Below, piece by piece: positions 1 to 10,600 of a stretch of 64,000 nt of DNA. The translations under genes were made by a program, and so were the position numbers. The notes below the pieces were generated by a model, which had not been told where the DNA came from, did not search any database, and saw only the letters and a program-made list of their open reading frames with translations. Positions within the stretch are counted from its first letter, which is position 1; each line of letters opens with the position of its first letter. Origin of the DNA: Lewinella sp. W8 (GTDB lineage Bacteria; Bacteroidota; Bacteroidia; Chitinophagales; Saprospiraceae). The DNA is taken from contig NZ_SNAQ03000018.1 of the NCBI RefSeq assembly GCF_004375085.3, positions 1-64,000 on the forward strand, in the 5' to 3' direction.

Positions 1-3000
1 CATCCGGGTTGTCCGAAAGGCTGGGCGTAAAGCCATCGTCGTCGATGCCGATGAAGAGCGTAAAGCCGGCTTCTACCGGGAACTCCAGACGGCCCGTAGC
101 GGCAATGTCCGTATCCAGCAGTACCTCAACCACCGCACCTTCGAAGGTGTAGACCACAAAGGCGTCGTCGAAGCCGATTTCCGTACCCGCAACGATGTCA
201 ATACCGTTGTAGTCGTAGTCAAAGCCTACCTCGCCGTCTTCGGCAAAGGTGTAGGACACCTGACCGATCAGGTTGACGCCAAAGTCGTCGCCGATCGTGC
301 TGATCACGATCTCGTCTTCGGTAAACTCGATGCCTGCATCTTCGGGAATAATCGGGAAGCCGTCCAGGAAGAAGAGTTCTTCGGTCCAGTTCTCCGGCGC
401 AAAGTCACCCGTGAAGCCGAGCGTGGGCTCGTCACCCAGGCTGGCCGCGCTGATCATGTACTGGAAGCTACCGCAACCGTCGATGATCGGTCCGTTGCTC
501 GGATCGTCGTCCATGACCGTAATGTCGAAGGCGAATACCTCCAGACACGCTTCCGTACCCGTCAGCACCATGCTCGGGATCAGCAGCGCCTGGCAGTTCT
601 CGTTCAGCGTCAGGTTCAGCTCACCCACGCAGGCGTAGAGCGGCTGGATGAAGTCCACCGTCACGATTACTTCGGCCGTGCTCACGTTGCCGTTTACGTC
701 CTCGGCCGTGATCGTAACCGGCACTTCGCCAATGTCTTCACAGCCAAACTCCAGCTGGCTGGCCGTCAGGCTGGCCACCGCGCAGTTGTCCGTGGCGCTG
801 GCCAGATCGGCCACCGTCAGGCTCGCAAAACCGTTCTCGTCCAGCACAATCGTCTGGGGAGTCGTCGTAATCTCGGGGTCGATGTTGTCTTCTACCGTCA
901 CCGTAGCCTCACAGCTGTCTTCGTTGCCGTTTACGTCCGTAACCGTCAGCGTAACCGTGTTGGGACCTACCTCCGCACACGTGAACTCCGTGATGTCCTC
1001 GCTGAACGAGGCAATACCACAGGCGTCCGTAGAACCGCCGTCGATCAGGGAGCCGCCACCAGCACCGCGGGGAAGGACGTTGCCGCCTCCGTCGCTGCTG
1101 ATGTTGATCGTGTAGGGACCCAGCGGACCGGCTCCACTAAAGAAGGCCGTCGTCACCAGGCTGTACTCACCGGGAACCAACATCAGTTGGATCATGATCT
1201 CCGGCTCCGTCGTACCCCCTTGCGGGCTATCGTCGTTGCCGATCAGGAAGTTATCACAGGGAGCGTTGGGGTCAAAGCCACCTTCGTACAGTAAGAAGTA
1301 GAAGTCAGGACCAACAATGTCCTCCATCATGAAGGTGTACATGTCCTCCTGGTCAATGCTGAACTCCAGCACGTCGTAGAAGTGATCGGGCGTACCCGTA
1401 TTGACCGTACACGTAGTACCATTGCCGTTGGGACGCTCAAACTGAGGGTCCGTATCATCCAGCGAGCCGGTAACCTGCGTGATCGGGTCAGCAGCTCCCA
1501 TGCCACCACCGTCGGTGGCAATCGATGCCTCTCCGTTCTCGTCAAGTTCTACCGTAATGTCCTGGCAAACCGCCACCGGATCAACGTTGTCTTCCACCGT
1601 TACAATGATATCGCAGGTCGCACGGTTGCCCGAGGCGTCCCGTACGCGGATCGTCCGCTCATTGTCGCCAACCTCGGCACAGGTGAAGTCACGCATCTCA
1701 CTGCCGCCAAAGAAAGGGCCGAGCAGCTCCATATTCATTTCGCCACCGCAATTGTCGCTGGCCTCAAAGATCAGGTCGCGGTTCCGTACCCGGTACTCGC
1801 CGTTCTCGTCAAGCTGCACTGTAATGTCTTCACAGTTTTCCAGCACCGGATCGATCTCGTCAACAACGATCACCTCGTAATCGCAGCCCACCACTTCGCG
1901 GTTCGGACCGGGGAGATTGGGGTTGTTGAACACCAGACGGCGCATGATCGGCTCTTCAGGAAACAAATCATCACAGTCGAACATCCGGGCAGCGGGGCCG
2001 CCCATCGTGAAGGGACCACTCAGGTAGTCCAGGTTGGGGCAGTTGTCGTCCGTGATGCTGATCAGCGCCAGGTCGTTGGGCATCTCCGCCTCGCCGTTCT
2101 CGTCCAGTTCTACCGTGACGGACTCCTCGCATTCCAGTACGGGTAGCGTGGGATCGACCACCGTGACCGTGTAGTCACAGCCTACTACCTCACCACCGCC
2201 ATTAGAGTTATTGTAGACCATGCGGCGTTCGAAAGTGAGACCAACGTCGGCACAGTCAAACATGCGGGCACTGGGGCCGCCCATCGTGAAGGGACCACTG
2301 AGGTAGTCCAGTCCAGGACAGTTATCGTCCGTGATGCTGATCAGGGCGATATCGTTGGGATAAGTCACCGTGCCGTCTTCGCCGAGTTCCACCGTGACGG
2401 CTTCCTCACATTCCAGTACGGGAGTAGTAAGGTCAACTACCGTTACCGTGGATGTACAGTCGTCCTGACCGGGCTGGCTTACGGTTACCGTTACTTCACC
2501 TACATCGGAACAATCAAAGTCCGTTTGGGAAGCAGTAATGTCGTCAAGATCACAAGTGGCCATGGCCAGTGTAATGGGATCGATTGACGCCATACCATTC
2601 TCGTCAAGTTCGACCGTGTAGTCGTTACAGGCGAGTTCATCCGTACAGGCCTCAATCATGAATTGGGGAGAATCAAAGATGGCCGGATCGGTAACCGCCA
2701 CCAAATAGGTTTCTCCTTCAACCAATTCAAGCATATTGACGGAGGGGCTACCAAATACTCCGATCTGGGCTCCTTCACAAACCAATGCATCACAAGTCCC
2801 ACTAAAGACCCGAATGCTGCTGGTAGGCGACATCAGAATCACGTTGACTGGCTCGGCGGGGGCCACGAAGGAATACCAAACTGCGGGGGCCAGGTTGATT
2901 CCCGTTTCTCCACAGTTAGGGGGTAATGGTAAAAATGTTGCACCGGAAGTATTGCCACTAACCATCTCTCCGATCTCGATGGGTTCGGCATTTTCGCAAA

Positions 3001-3107
3001 GGTCATTTGCTGGTTGGGCATACAAGCTCACAACAGATAAAAGGCTCAGGCAGAACGCCAAAAGCCACTTACGGCCAACGGCCGCTAAGGGTAGAGGTTG
3101 TCTCATT
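1..3107 (-). CDS. Large secreted Ig/HYR-repeat surface protein (5' part, runs off left edge)
   Basis: The reading frame is open on the minus strand from an ATG at 3107 to the window edge, so the C-terminus is missing. It starts with a signal peptide (hydrophobic stretch ending LYAQ|PAND). A first beta-sandwich-like domain follows, with the NDLCENAEPI and VWYSF motifs typical of secreted Bacteroidota proteins. After it come repeated modules of about 80-95 residues carrying 'VELDENG', 'DNC' and 'VTVxD' signatures, characteristic of HYR/Ig-like adhesin repeats. Two adjacent modules (near 1865-2145 and 2145-2425) are almost identical. The role is probably cell-surface adhesion or matrix, with export likely by type IX secretion, but the sorting domain would lie outside the window. 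Export route and function are inferred; the repeat structure is seen directly. Confidence 0.85.
1860..2430 (-). repeat. Tandem intragenic repeat, 279-bp unit
   Basis: Two successive HYR-like modules of the surface protein share motifs such as LISITDDNCP, YLSGPFTMGGP and ARMFDC. The DNA word TTCCAGTACGGG recurs at an offset of exactly 279 bp (2132 and 2411), which keeps frame. This indicates a recent duplication of one 93-residue module. Confidence 0.75.
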
Positions 3108-3309
3108 AATCTGGTCTTTAATTCAGAGATTATAAACGGCGCCACCAATTCCGGGCGAAAATCGACATAAATGTACACAGCGACCGGGCACAGTACCAAG
3201 GATTATCCTGGAATTAACGTATCTCAACGCTACACCATGGTCTCAACCTCCTGCCCTCCCGAACCTTTTCCCGAATTTCCCGTATTCTTGAGGCATAAGC
3301 AAGCACTAC

Positions 3310-3990
3310 ATGCCCAACGTAAAGATTGAAGCTTCCTGGAAGGAGGCCCTGGCCCCGGAATTTGAGAAACCCTACTTCGCCAACCTGGTCGCTTTCCTGA
3401 AGCAGGAGAAGGCCGACGGCAAAACAATCTACCCACCCGGACCGCTGATCTTCAACGCCTACGACACTACCCCGATTGATCGGGTGAAGGTGGTCATCCT
3501 CGGTCAGGATCCCTACCACAATCCCGGACAGGCCATGGGCCTGAGCTTCAGCGTACCGAAGGGCGTACGCATTCCGCCCAGCCTGCGGAACATGTACAAG
3601 GAAATTCACACCAGCCTGGAAATCCCACCCGCACCGCACGGCGATCTGACCCACTGGGCCAAACAGGGCGTTTTCCTGCTGAATTCGATGCTGACCGTGG
3701 AGCGCAACCAGCCCGGCAGCCACAAACGCTCCGGCTGGCAGTTTTTCACCGATGCTTCCATCCGTACAATCAGTGAACGGCGGGACCACGTCGTGTTCAT
3801 GCTCTGGGGAGCCTTTGCCCGCAACAAGAAAAGCTTCATCGATGATTCCCGTCACCTGATCCTGGAAAGCCCCCACCCTTCTCCCTTCAGTGCCGACCGT
3901 GGTTTTTTCGGCAACGATCACTTCCGGCGGGCGAATGAATACCTGGAGCAACACGGGAAGAGTCCCATCGACTGGCGGGTGGAGGGGTAA
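3310..3990 (+). CDS. ung: Uracil-DNA glycosylase, family 1
   Basis: The 226-residue protein excises uracil from DNA as the first step of base-excision repair in the cytoplasm. The water-activating loop GQDPYH lies at residues 65-70 (catalytic Asp67). The minor-groove loop HPSPFSA is at 189-195 (His189), and the uracil-pocket Asn (LLNSML) is near 125. Length matches bacterial Ung. The ATG at 3310 places the usual start just before the conserved 'SWKEAL' segment. It is monocistronic and divergent from the upstream surface protein. All family key residues are present, so the assignment is firm. Confidence 0.97.
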   Translation: MPNVKIEASWKEALAPEFEKPYFANLVAFLKQEKADGKTIYPPGPLIFNAYDTTPIDRVKVVILGQDPYHNPGQAMGLSFSVPKGVRIPPSLRNMYKEIHTSLEIPPAPHGDLTHWAKQGVFLLNSMLTVERNQPGSHKRSGWQFFTDASIRTISERRDHVVFMLWGAFARNKKSFIDDSRHLILESPHPSPFSADRGFFGNDHFRRANEYLEQHGKSPIDWRVEG

Positions 3991-4064
3991 TCTTCACCAG
4001 AAAATCCCCCACCCAGAAACGACAAATTTGCGCTCCAAGCCCCGCTTTACCCATCCGTCCTGAG

Positions 4065-4072
4065 TACCTTTG
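4065..4072 (+). promoter_or_regulatory. Candidate Bacteroidota -7 box
   Basis: TACCTTTG matches TAnnTTTG and lies 20 nt upstream of the ATG at 4092. No convincing -33 TTG was seen at the right distance. Confidence 0.4.
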
Positions 4073-4091
4073 CGGGCCAAAACTGCCCTTC

Positions 4092-4748
4092 ATGCGCATC
4101 CTTCTCAGCCTGCTGGTTTCCCTTCTGCTTTGCACCTGCGCGCCGTCGCCCAAAACGGGCACCATCGTGGCGGCCGGCACCGTCCGCTACCAGGCCGGTG
4201 AGCAAACCCTACGGGCCAACCTCGCCCTGTCCCGGACGGACAGCACCCTGCAACTGGGCGTCCCGACCCTCTACGGCAGCGTGATGGACCCGCTGGTGCA
4301 GGATAAGACGGGGCAGCAATTTCAGGCCTACCGCCCGATGGAATTTCCGGGCAGCGTCCGGTTCTCCCTGCCGGCCGGCAACGGAAAATCGGAGACGGTG
4401 GAGTTCCCCCTGGCCGCCCCCTTCATCGACTCCGTGCCGCCGGTCATGTCCCGCGCCAATTCCCAGAATTTTCCGGTGGCAACCTCCGGGCTAAACGACA
4501 ACGAAAACCTGGTCCTCTTTTTTGAGCCCAAGGTCGCCGGGAGTGATCCGCGGAGAATCCTCGTGCAGGGCCCCACCAGCACCGGAAACGTCAGCCTACC
4601 CCGGCACGTACTGGCGGATATTGCCCCCGGCGACTACCAATTCTACCTCATCAAGCAAAAACTCTACCGGGACAGCCTGCCACAGCTCAAGGTGAGCCTC
4701 CAGGCGGAATACTTCAGCCCCACGGTATCCCTCCGGGTAACGGAGTAA
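4092..4748 (+). CDS. Hypothetical lipoprotein
   Basis: This 218-residue protein is not recognised. It begins with a short charged N-terminus and a Leu-rich stretch ending LCTCAPS, so it is probably a lipoprotein with Cys14 or Cys16 as anchor, although the lipobox is weak. The rest is predicted beta-rich with no known motif. It precedes two ABC permeases by about 70 nt in the same direction, so it may be co-transcribed. It does not look like a dipeptide-binding protein, which would be over 500 residues. A possible -7 box lies 20 nt upstream. Confidence 0.6.
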   Translation: MRILLSLLVSLLLCTCAPSPKTGTIVAAGTVRYQAGEQTLRANLALSRTDSTLQLGVPTLYGSVMDPLVQDKTGQQFQAYRPMEFPGSVRFSLPAGNGKSETVEFPLAAPFIDSVPPVMSRANSQNFPVATSGLNDNENLVLFFEPKVAGSDPRRILVQGPTSTGNVSLPRHVLADIAPGDYQFYLIKQKLYRDSLPQLKVSLQAEYFSPTVSLRVTE

Positions 4749-4819
4749 AGCCGACCATCCGCTAAACAGACAAAACCTTATCTTCACCCGGCAACCCTCA
4801 CGAAAACCCCGGTTTACCC

Positions 4820-6202
4820 TTGCTGCGCTACGCCCTTAGACGGCTGACCTACCTTCCGCTGAGTCTCTTCCTGCTCAGCCTGGTCTGCTTTGGGCTGCAG
4901 CAAATCACCCCAGGAGACCCGGTGGACCACCTCTTGCCGGAGACCTCCATCCGCACCGCCGAAACGGACCCCGAAATCTACGAGCGAACCTACCGACGGG
5001 CCGCCGCTTCCCTGGGCTACGATCTGCCCCCCTTCTACTTCAGCATCCGTAACGCGGCGCTTCCGGACACCCTCCACCGAATCGTTCGTCCCGAAGAGCG
5101 CGCGGGGCTGCGCGCCCTTACCCTCCGCTACGGGAACTGGCCCCTCGTGCAGGAATACTACCGTACGCTCCGGCGAAGCTCGTGGAACCCGGACCTTCCC
5201 GGTGACCTTTCGGCCAGCCTGCGGAGGCTGCTGTTTCAGGATGACCCGGACCGCATTCAGCGGCAAGTGGACGCCCTTGAGGAGAAGCACGGGCAACTGG
5301 ACTTGGTGGCCGCTCATGCAAACATGGTGAAGGGGGCGACCCGGGCGAAGCTTCTCCTGCCCACCTTTCAGTTGCACGGGACCGCCAATCGGTACCACCG
5401 GTGGGCCGGAAGGATACTCAGCGGAGATTTCGGTCTTTCGTACCTCAGTCGCCGACCGGTGAGCGGACAGATCAAACGGGCGTTCCGGCGCACGGCCCTG
5501 CTCAACGGCATTACGCTACTGGTTGTCTACCTCATCGCGCTGCCCCTGGGGCTCTACGCCGCCGGATACCGGGGGAGTCGGTTTGACCGGTGGTCCACGG
5601 TGGGGCTGTTCATCCTGTTTGGGCTGCCCAGTTTCTGGATCGCTACCCTCCTGGCCAATTTCTTTACCACGCCGGCCTACGGAATGGACTGGTTTCCCAG
5701 CATGGGCTTCGGGGATGCCCCCGAAGGATCGGGGCTGTGGACGGTCATCACCACCAAGGCCAAGTACCTTTTTCTTCCGGTCCTCTGTCTGGCCTACCCC
5801 AGTTGGGCCTACGTCAGCCGGCACTTGCGTCGTTCGGCCCTGGGCGAGATGAAAAAGGCGTACGTAACGACCGCCAGGTTAAAGGGACTGCCGACCTCCA
5901 GGATTTTGTGGGGGCACGTCTTCCGCAACGCTTCTTTTCCCATCATCACCCTGTTGGGGGGCATTTTCCCCGCCCTGCTGGCCGGAAGTGTCCTGATCGA
6001 AAAAATCTTCAATATCCCCGGCATGGGGCTGCTCCTCTTCGACTCGGCCATCAACCGCGACTGGCCCGTGGTCATCGCCCTGGTCTTGCTCAACGGCATC
6101 CTGACGGCCTTCGGCTTATTGGTGGCGGACCTCGGCTACGCACTGGCGGATCCCCGCGTTCAACTCGGCGAGGGTGGCGTGCCTAAATCCGGAGGGGAAT
6201 GA
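4820..6202 (+). CDS. Peptide/nickel-type ABC transporter permease (DppB/OppB family)
   Basis: This 460-residue inner-membrane permease starts at a TTG (4820), which gives the canonical N-terminus: a first membrane helix followed by the QQITPGDPV motif. A large extracytoplasmic insert (about residues 37-200) separates TM1 from the remaining helices, longer than in enterobacterial DppB but common in Bacteroidota. The EAA loop that contacts the ATPase is near residues 350-370 (RLKGLPTSRILWGHVFRNA), followed by the family signature around EKIFNIPGMG. The stop overlaps the next permease gene by 4 nt. No ATPase or binding protein lies nearby, so the substrate cannot be named. Confidence 0.9.
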   Translation: MLRYALRRLTYLPLSLFLLSLVCFGLQQITPGDPVDHLLPETSIRTAETDPEIYERTYRRAAASLGYDLPPFYFSIRNAALPDTLHRIVRPEERAGLRALTLRYGNWPLVQEYYRTLRRSSWNPDLPGDLSASLRRLLFQDDPDRIQRQVDALEEKHGQLDLVAAHANMVKGATRAKLLLPTFQLHGTANRYHRWAGRILSGDFGLSYLSRRPVSGQIKRAFRRTALLNGITLLVVYLIALPLGLYAAGYRGSRFDRWSTVGLFILFGLPSFWIATLLANFFTTPAYGMDWFPSMGFGDAPEGSGLWTVITTKAKYLFLPVLCLAYPSWAYVSRHLRRSALGEMKKAYVTTARLKGLPTSRILWGHVFRNASFPIITLLGGIFPALLAGSVLIEKIFNIPGMGLLLFDSAINRDWPVVIALVLLNGILTAFGLLVADLGYALADPRVQLGEGGVPKSGGE

Positions 6203-7377
6203 TCGGACGTCGCACACAATCAAAAAAACTGGCCATCGGCTGGCTGCTGTTCCTCGGCATTCTGGCGTTGGTAGGGGATTTCCTGGCCAATGACCGCCCC
6301 CTGATCGCCATCATGGAAGGAGAAACGCGGTTCCCCGTGCTGCACGAATACGGGGAGGCCCTCGGGCTGGTGGATCCTTACGCCCCCGTAGTGCGCAACT
6401 GGTACCGGGCTTCGCCAGACTGGGCGTTGTGGCCACCGATTCCCTACACGGCCGGAAAGTCGGACCTGAAAAATGGTGGATACATCTCTCCCTTCGGCAA
6501 GCAAAATACGGGGGATCGCGCCCGCCACTACCTGGGCACGGACGATCTCGGGAAGGATGTCCTGGCGGGCCTCATTCACGGCAGTCGCGTGGCGGTTTTG
6601 GTGGGCTTCGGGAGTACCCTGCTCTCTTTGCTCCTGGGCATTCCCCTGGGAAGCATTGCGGGCTTCTTCGGAAACGGAGGACTGCGGGCACCCCGGTACT
6701 ACTGGTGGGGATGGATCGTGGGCGGCGGATGCGGGATGTTGTATGCCCTGGTTTCCCTGCGCCCGTACTTCAATTATCCGGGCTTTCTCGTCAGCTTCTT
6801 CCTCTGCGTGGCGGCCATCGTGGTTGGCGGGTGGGCTCTGCAGGCACTCCTGAAGTTGATTCCCCGATTGCGGAAGCCCACCGCCTTGCCCGCCGACAGT
6901 ATGGTGCTGCAGGGCATTGAGCTTTTCGTCAATATTCCGGGATTGGTGCTGCTCATCGCCCTGGTGGCGGTGATCAATGAACCCTCCATCAGCGTGGTCA
7001 TTCTGGTCATCGGGGTATTGCGGTGGCCATCGGTGGCCCGTTACCTCCGAGCGGAATTGCTGCGCATCCGTCACCTTCCCTACATAGAGGGGGCGAAGGT
7101 CAGTGGCATCCCGGCCTGGAGAATATTATTTCGCCACGCCTTACCCAACGCCATTGGTCCATTGCTCATCGTGGCGAGCTTTGGTCTGGGGGCCGCCATT
7201 CTGCTGGAGTCCTTTTTGTCCTTCCTGGGTGTCGGCATTCCGGCCGACCAGGTTACCTGGGGCAGCCTGTTGAAGCAGTCGCGCGACCACCCCGCCGCCT
7301 GGTGGATGGCCGTCTTTCCGGGCCTCATGCTCACCCTGACGGTGCTGAGTTGTAACCTCTTGGCGGACCCCGATTGA
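6199..7377 (+). CDS. Peptide/nickel-type ABC transporter permease (DppC/OppC family), short C-terminus
   Basis: This 392-residue inner-membrane permease is the partner of the preceding DppB-like protein and is translationally coupled to it by an ATGA overlap. The motif HYLGTDDLGKDVLAGLIHG before TM2 and the EAA loop near residues 296-316 (GAKVSGIPAWRILFRHALPNA) are diagnostic. The family normally ends NLLGDxLRDxLDPR; here it stops at NLLADPD, about ten residues early, with in-register DPR-like codons just beyond in another frame. A small deletion or frameshift at the 3' end is possible. The protein may still work, since the lost tail is outside the conserved core. Confidence 0.88.
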   Translation: MIGRRTQSKKLAIGWLLFLGILALVGDFLANDRPLIAIMEGETRFPVLHEYGEALGLVDPYAPVVRNWYRASPDWALWPPIPYTAGKSDLKNGGYISPFGKQNTGDRARHYLGTDDLGKDVLAGLIHGSRVAVLVGFGSTLLSLLLGIPLGSIAGFFGNGGLRAPRYYWWGWIVGGGCGMLYALVSLRPYFNYPGFLVSFFLCVAAIVVGGWALQALLKLIPRLRKPTALPADSMVLQGIELFVNIPGLVLLIALVAVINEPSISVVILVIGVLRWPSVARYLRAELLRIRHLPYIEGAKVSGIPAWRILFRHALPNAIGPLLIVASFGLGAAILLESFLSFLGVGIPADQVTWGSLLKQSRDHPAAWWMAVFPGLMLTLTVLSCNLLADPD

Positions 7378-7666
7378 TGGCTCCCGGAAAAGCATGGCAC
7401 CCGCGGTTACGCCCAAAAGATCATTCGCGATAGCCATTTCACGACAGCCGGCATTACCCCAGATTGTAGCGCAATTACTTATGGCTAAAGCAGGTGCCGG
7501 GTTCAGGCCGCAGGAGCCACGTCGGGCGGTAATTACCGCAATATGGCCCCACTTGCACGCGTCAATATGATCCCTAAAACGACCGTGGGCCGATGGTGCC
7601 ACGCACCACCAGCCCACGGAAAATTCAGGACGTAGGTCCCCAACGCTTATTTGACCGGGTGAGTCA

Positions 7667-10600
7667 CTAGCGGGTTACCTGTACCCACTGCCCCTTTACG
7701 ACCGCACGCACGTCGTCGGCGTACATGGCCTCGCTCGTCTGCGCGGGCAGGTAATACCGGCCCGGGTAGGTAGCGGTCATCCGTAGCGCAAAGTTTTTGG
7801 TTTCTCCTCGGTTCAGGTGGAAGAAAGTATAAATTCGATCGTCCCGGTAATCACGGTAGGTGAACTGTCCTTCCTGAGCACCGTCGGTACCACTCAGGCG
7901 TTCGTTACTCACCTCCCATCCGGAGGGCAACAGGCTACGGAGCGCCAGCTGACGGTAGTTCATGCCCAGGGTCCCGGGATTGCGAACCGTATAGTTGGCC
8001 ACAAAGTCCGTACCGGACTTTAGCTGGCTCACGTCCAGTTCCTGTCCGTTCAGGTCGGTGTAGGTGACCGTCAACACCAGGTTTTCGTTAGCGGCCTTTT
8101 CCTCTCCCGGTCCCGGCTTACCACTGATGATGACCGTAGCGTACAGGGTTCCCGTTCCGGTGTTCTTCAGCGCGAAGGTGCCTCCGGCTCCTTCCGCCGG
8201 GAGTTCGATCTGGTAGACGCCCGAGTTAGAGCCTACGGCAGACTGCGCTCCTGTAGGGGAAGTAAAGTCAGCGCTGATTTGTTGTCCGGCGGAAGCGTTC
8301 ACCTTACCCAGGGCCACGAAGGCAAAGGCCGCCTCCTGGGTGCTCAGCCAACCCCGCTTGCCGATCCGTTCGGCCAGGCGGAAAGCCTGGCGGTCCGCCG
8401 CCGTTTTGTCGTCCATGGCCAGTTGGCTCTCCAGGATCATGGCCATATCGCGGAGTTGACTACCGAAGGTGTAGCCTAACTCGCGGTAAGATTTCCCTAC
8501 CGTGTTGACTCCGTCGATCAGCTCACTGGCTACCTGTTGGCGGCCCAGCACTGCGTATCCCGCCGCCAGTTGGAAGCGGGCGGGAGCGGGCAGTTCTGCA
8601 GCCTGTCCCCGTAGTCGGTTCATGGCCCCGATGTCGGCCTTTCCGGCCCGGGCCAGTCCGTAGAGTCGGTAAGCCTGGTCGAGCATCAGTTGCTCGCGGG
8701 AAGTGTAGAAAACTTCCCCGTCGACCCGCCAGTTGCTGGCCGCGCGGGTCTGGAATTGGATCAGGCTGTTCTTAAGGTCGAAGGGGATGCCGAATCCAGC
8801 GCGTTCCGCTTCGGTCAGAAAGTGCAACACGTAATTCGAGGCCCAGGGGTGGGCATCCCGGTTACCCGGCCAGTAGCCCATTCCTCCGGAACTGGTCTGG
8901 AACTTTCTCAGGGCATTCAGGCCCGCCACGACGTTGGCGCGGCGACGCTGATCCTGCTCGGGCGTCAGCTCGGTCATCTGATCGAGATACAGTTGCGCGA
9001 AGGCCGGAGAAACGGTTTGCTCCACACAGCCGTAGGGATAGCGCAGGAGGTACTTGAGGTGCTTGTCCAGGTTCATGGCCGGGAGGGCCGACAATTCCAG
9101 AATGGTTTCGCGCGTGCCGGGAAGGCCAAACTGCTGATAAGGGATGGTCTCCTCGCTTCCCGGGGCGATGCTGACCGTTCGGGTGCGGGTTTCGACCTCA
9201 TTGGGGTGGCGCACGGCAATCTCAATCTCCTGGCTGGCTCGTTCTCCGTTGGCCTGGCCGGTTACGGAGAATTTGGCGACACCAGCCCGCTCGCCCACCT
9301 GCAGGGGGAAGTACGCCAGCTGATCGCCCGCCGCACGGAAGTTCAGGGGCTGTCCTGCGGAGTTCACCCGGACGAGGCCTTCACTTTCCTCGACGGCCAC
9401 GTCGACGTTCCTCACCTGATCCGTCATGGCAAAAACGTTAACCGGCATGTCTACGGTTTCTCCCGGTCCGAGGACCCGGGGTAGCGTAGGTAACACCATC
9501 AGGGGTTGCCGGACCGGCACCCGGCGGCCAATACTTCCGTAGGCCCGATTTCCGGTGGCCACCACCATGACCCGGACGGCCCCCACGTAGTTGGGCAGCT
9601 GAATCTCGTGGCGACCGGTCTTGCCGCCCTCCAGATAAAAGGGTCCGAGGTGGCGCACCACGGGTTCAAAGCGATTCGCCGTTGGTTCTTCTTCTCCGGA
9701 TTCGGCTCCGTCTCCACCGATGGCCAGTACCTTTCCGAAGGCGCCGTTCAGGCTGCCAATGACGTAGCGGTACAGGTCGTAGGTGCGCACCGAAAGGGCT
9801 TCTTTTCCGAAGAATTGGTCGTGCAGGTCCGGCGTCTGGAAGCGCGTCAGCCCCAGCAGCCCTTCGTCCACCACGGCCAGGGTATAGGCCATGGATTTCC
9901 CGGCGGATTCCTTCACGGAGACGGAAACCTTCTCTCCCGGGCGCCATTCGTCGGCCAGGGTGAGGCTGGGGTCCAGCACCGTTGCCGGGTCGGTCACTTC
10001 GACGGGAAGTACGCCGTATAACCTGACCGGTCGGTCGTTGGTGGTCTGTTCGTAGGGTTGCAGCAAGCTTACGTTGGCGTAAACCGTCGGCACCATATCC
10101 GCCTCGGCCCGGAACTTGATTTCCGTTTGTCCGGCGGCGGCCGGCACCCAGAACTGCTTGAGGGTCCCCGCCCCGGTTTCCAGGCTCACCAACAGGTTAC
10201 CACCTGCACTGGTGGGCACCCGGACCACCACTTCTTCTCCGACACTCACCTGATCCCGTTGGGCACTCAGTCGGAGCAGGGAGGCGCTTTCCCGGTCTTC
10301 CTCTTCCTGGTTATAGCCGGCGTAGAAATAGTCGCCGGAGCAATGCCCTCCTTCGTCACATACCCGCACCAGGTAGCGGCCCCAGTCGGAGACTTCCACC
10401 TTTAGCTGGGCGGCGCCGTCGGCGCCGGTGATCGCCGAGTAAGTACCGATGGCCTCCCGGTGTTGGGTGCCGTTGAAGCGGGCCACGTTATCGTAGTTGT
10501 CCTGCCACCAGTAGCGCCAGTTCACGCGGTAGACCCCGACGCTCAGCCGGCGTCCGGCGGTGCCTTCCCCCTTGGTGTTCACGGCCGCCAGCTGGATGGT

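Noticed and set aside
7141..7617. Minus-strand frame overlapping the DppC 3' end and the gap after it
   Set aside because: No family resemblance and half of it is antisense to the permease; the rest of the 7378-7666 gap shows nothing else convincing.
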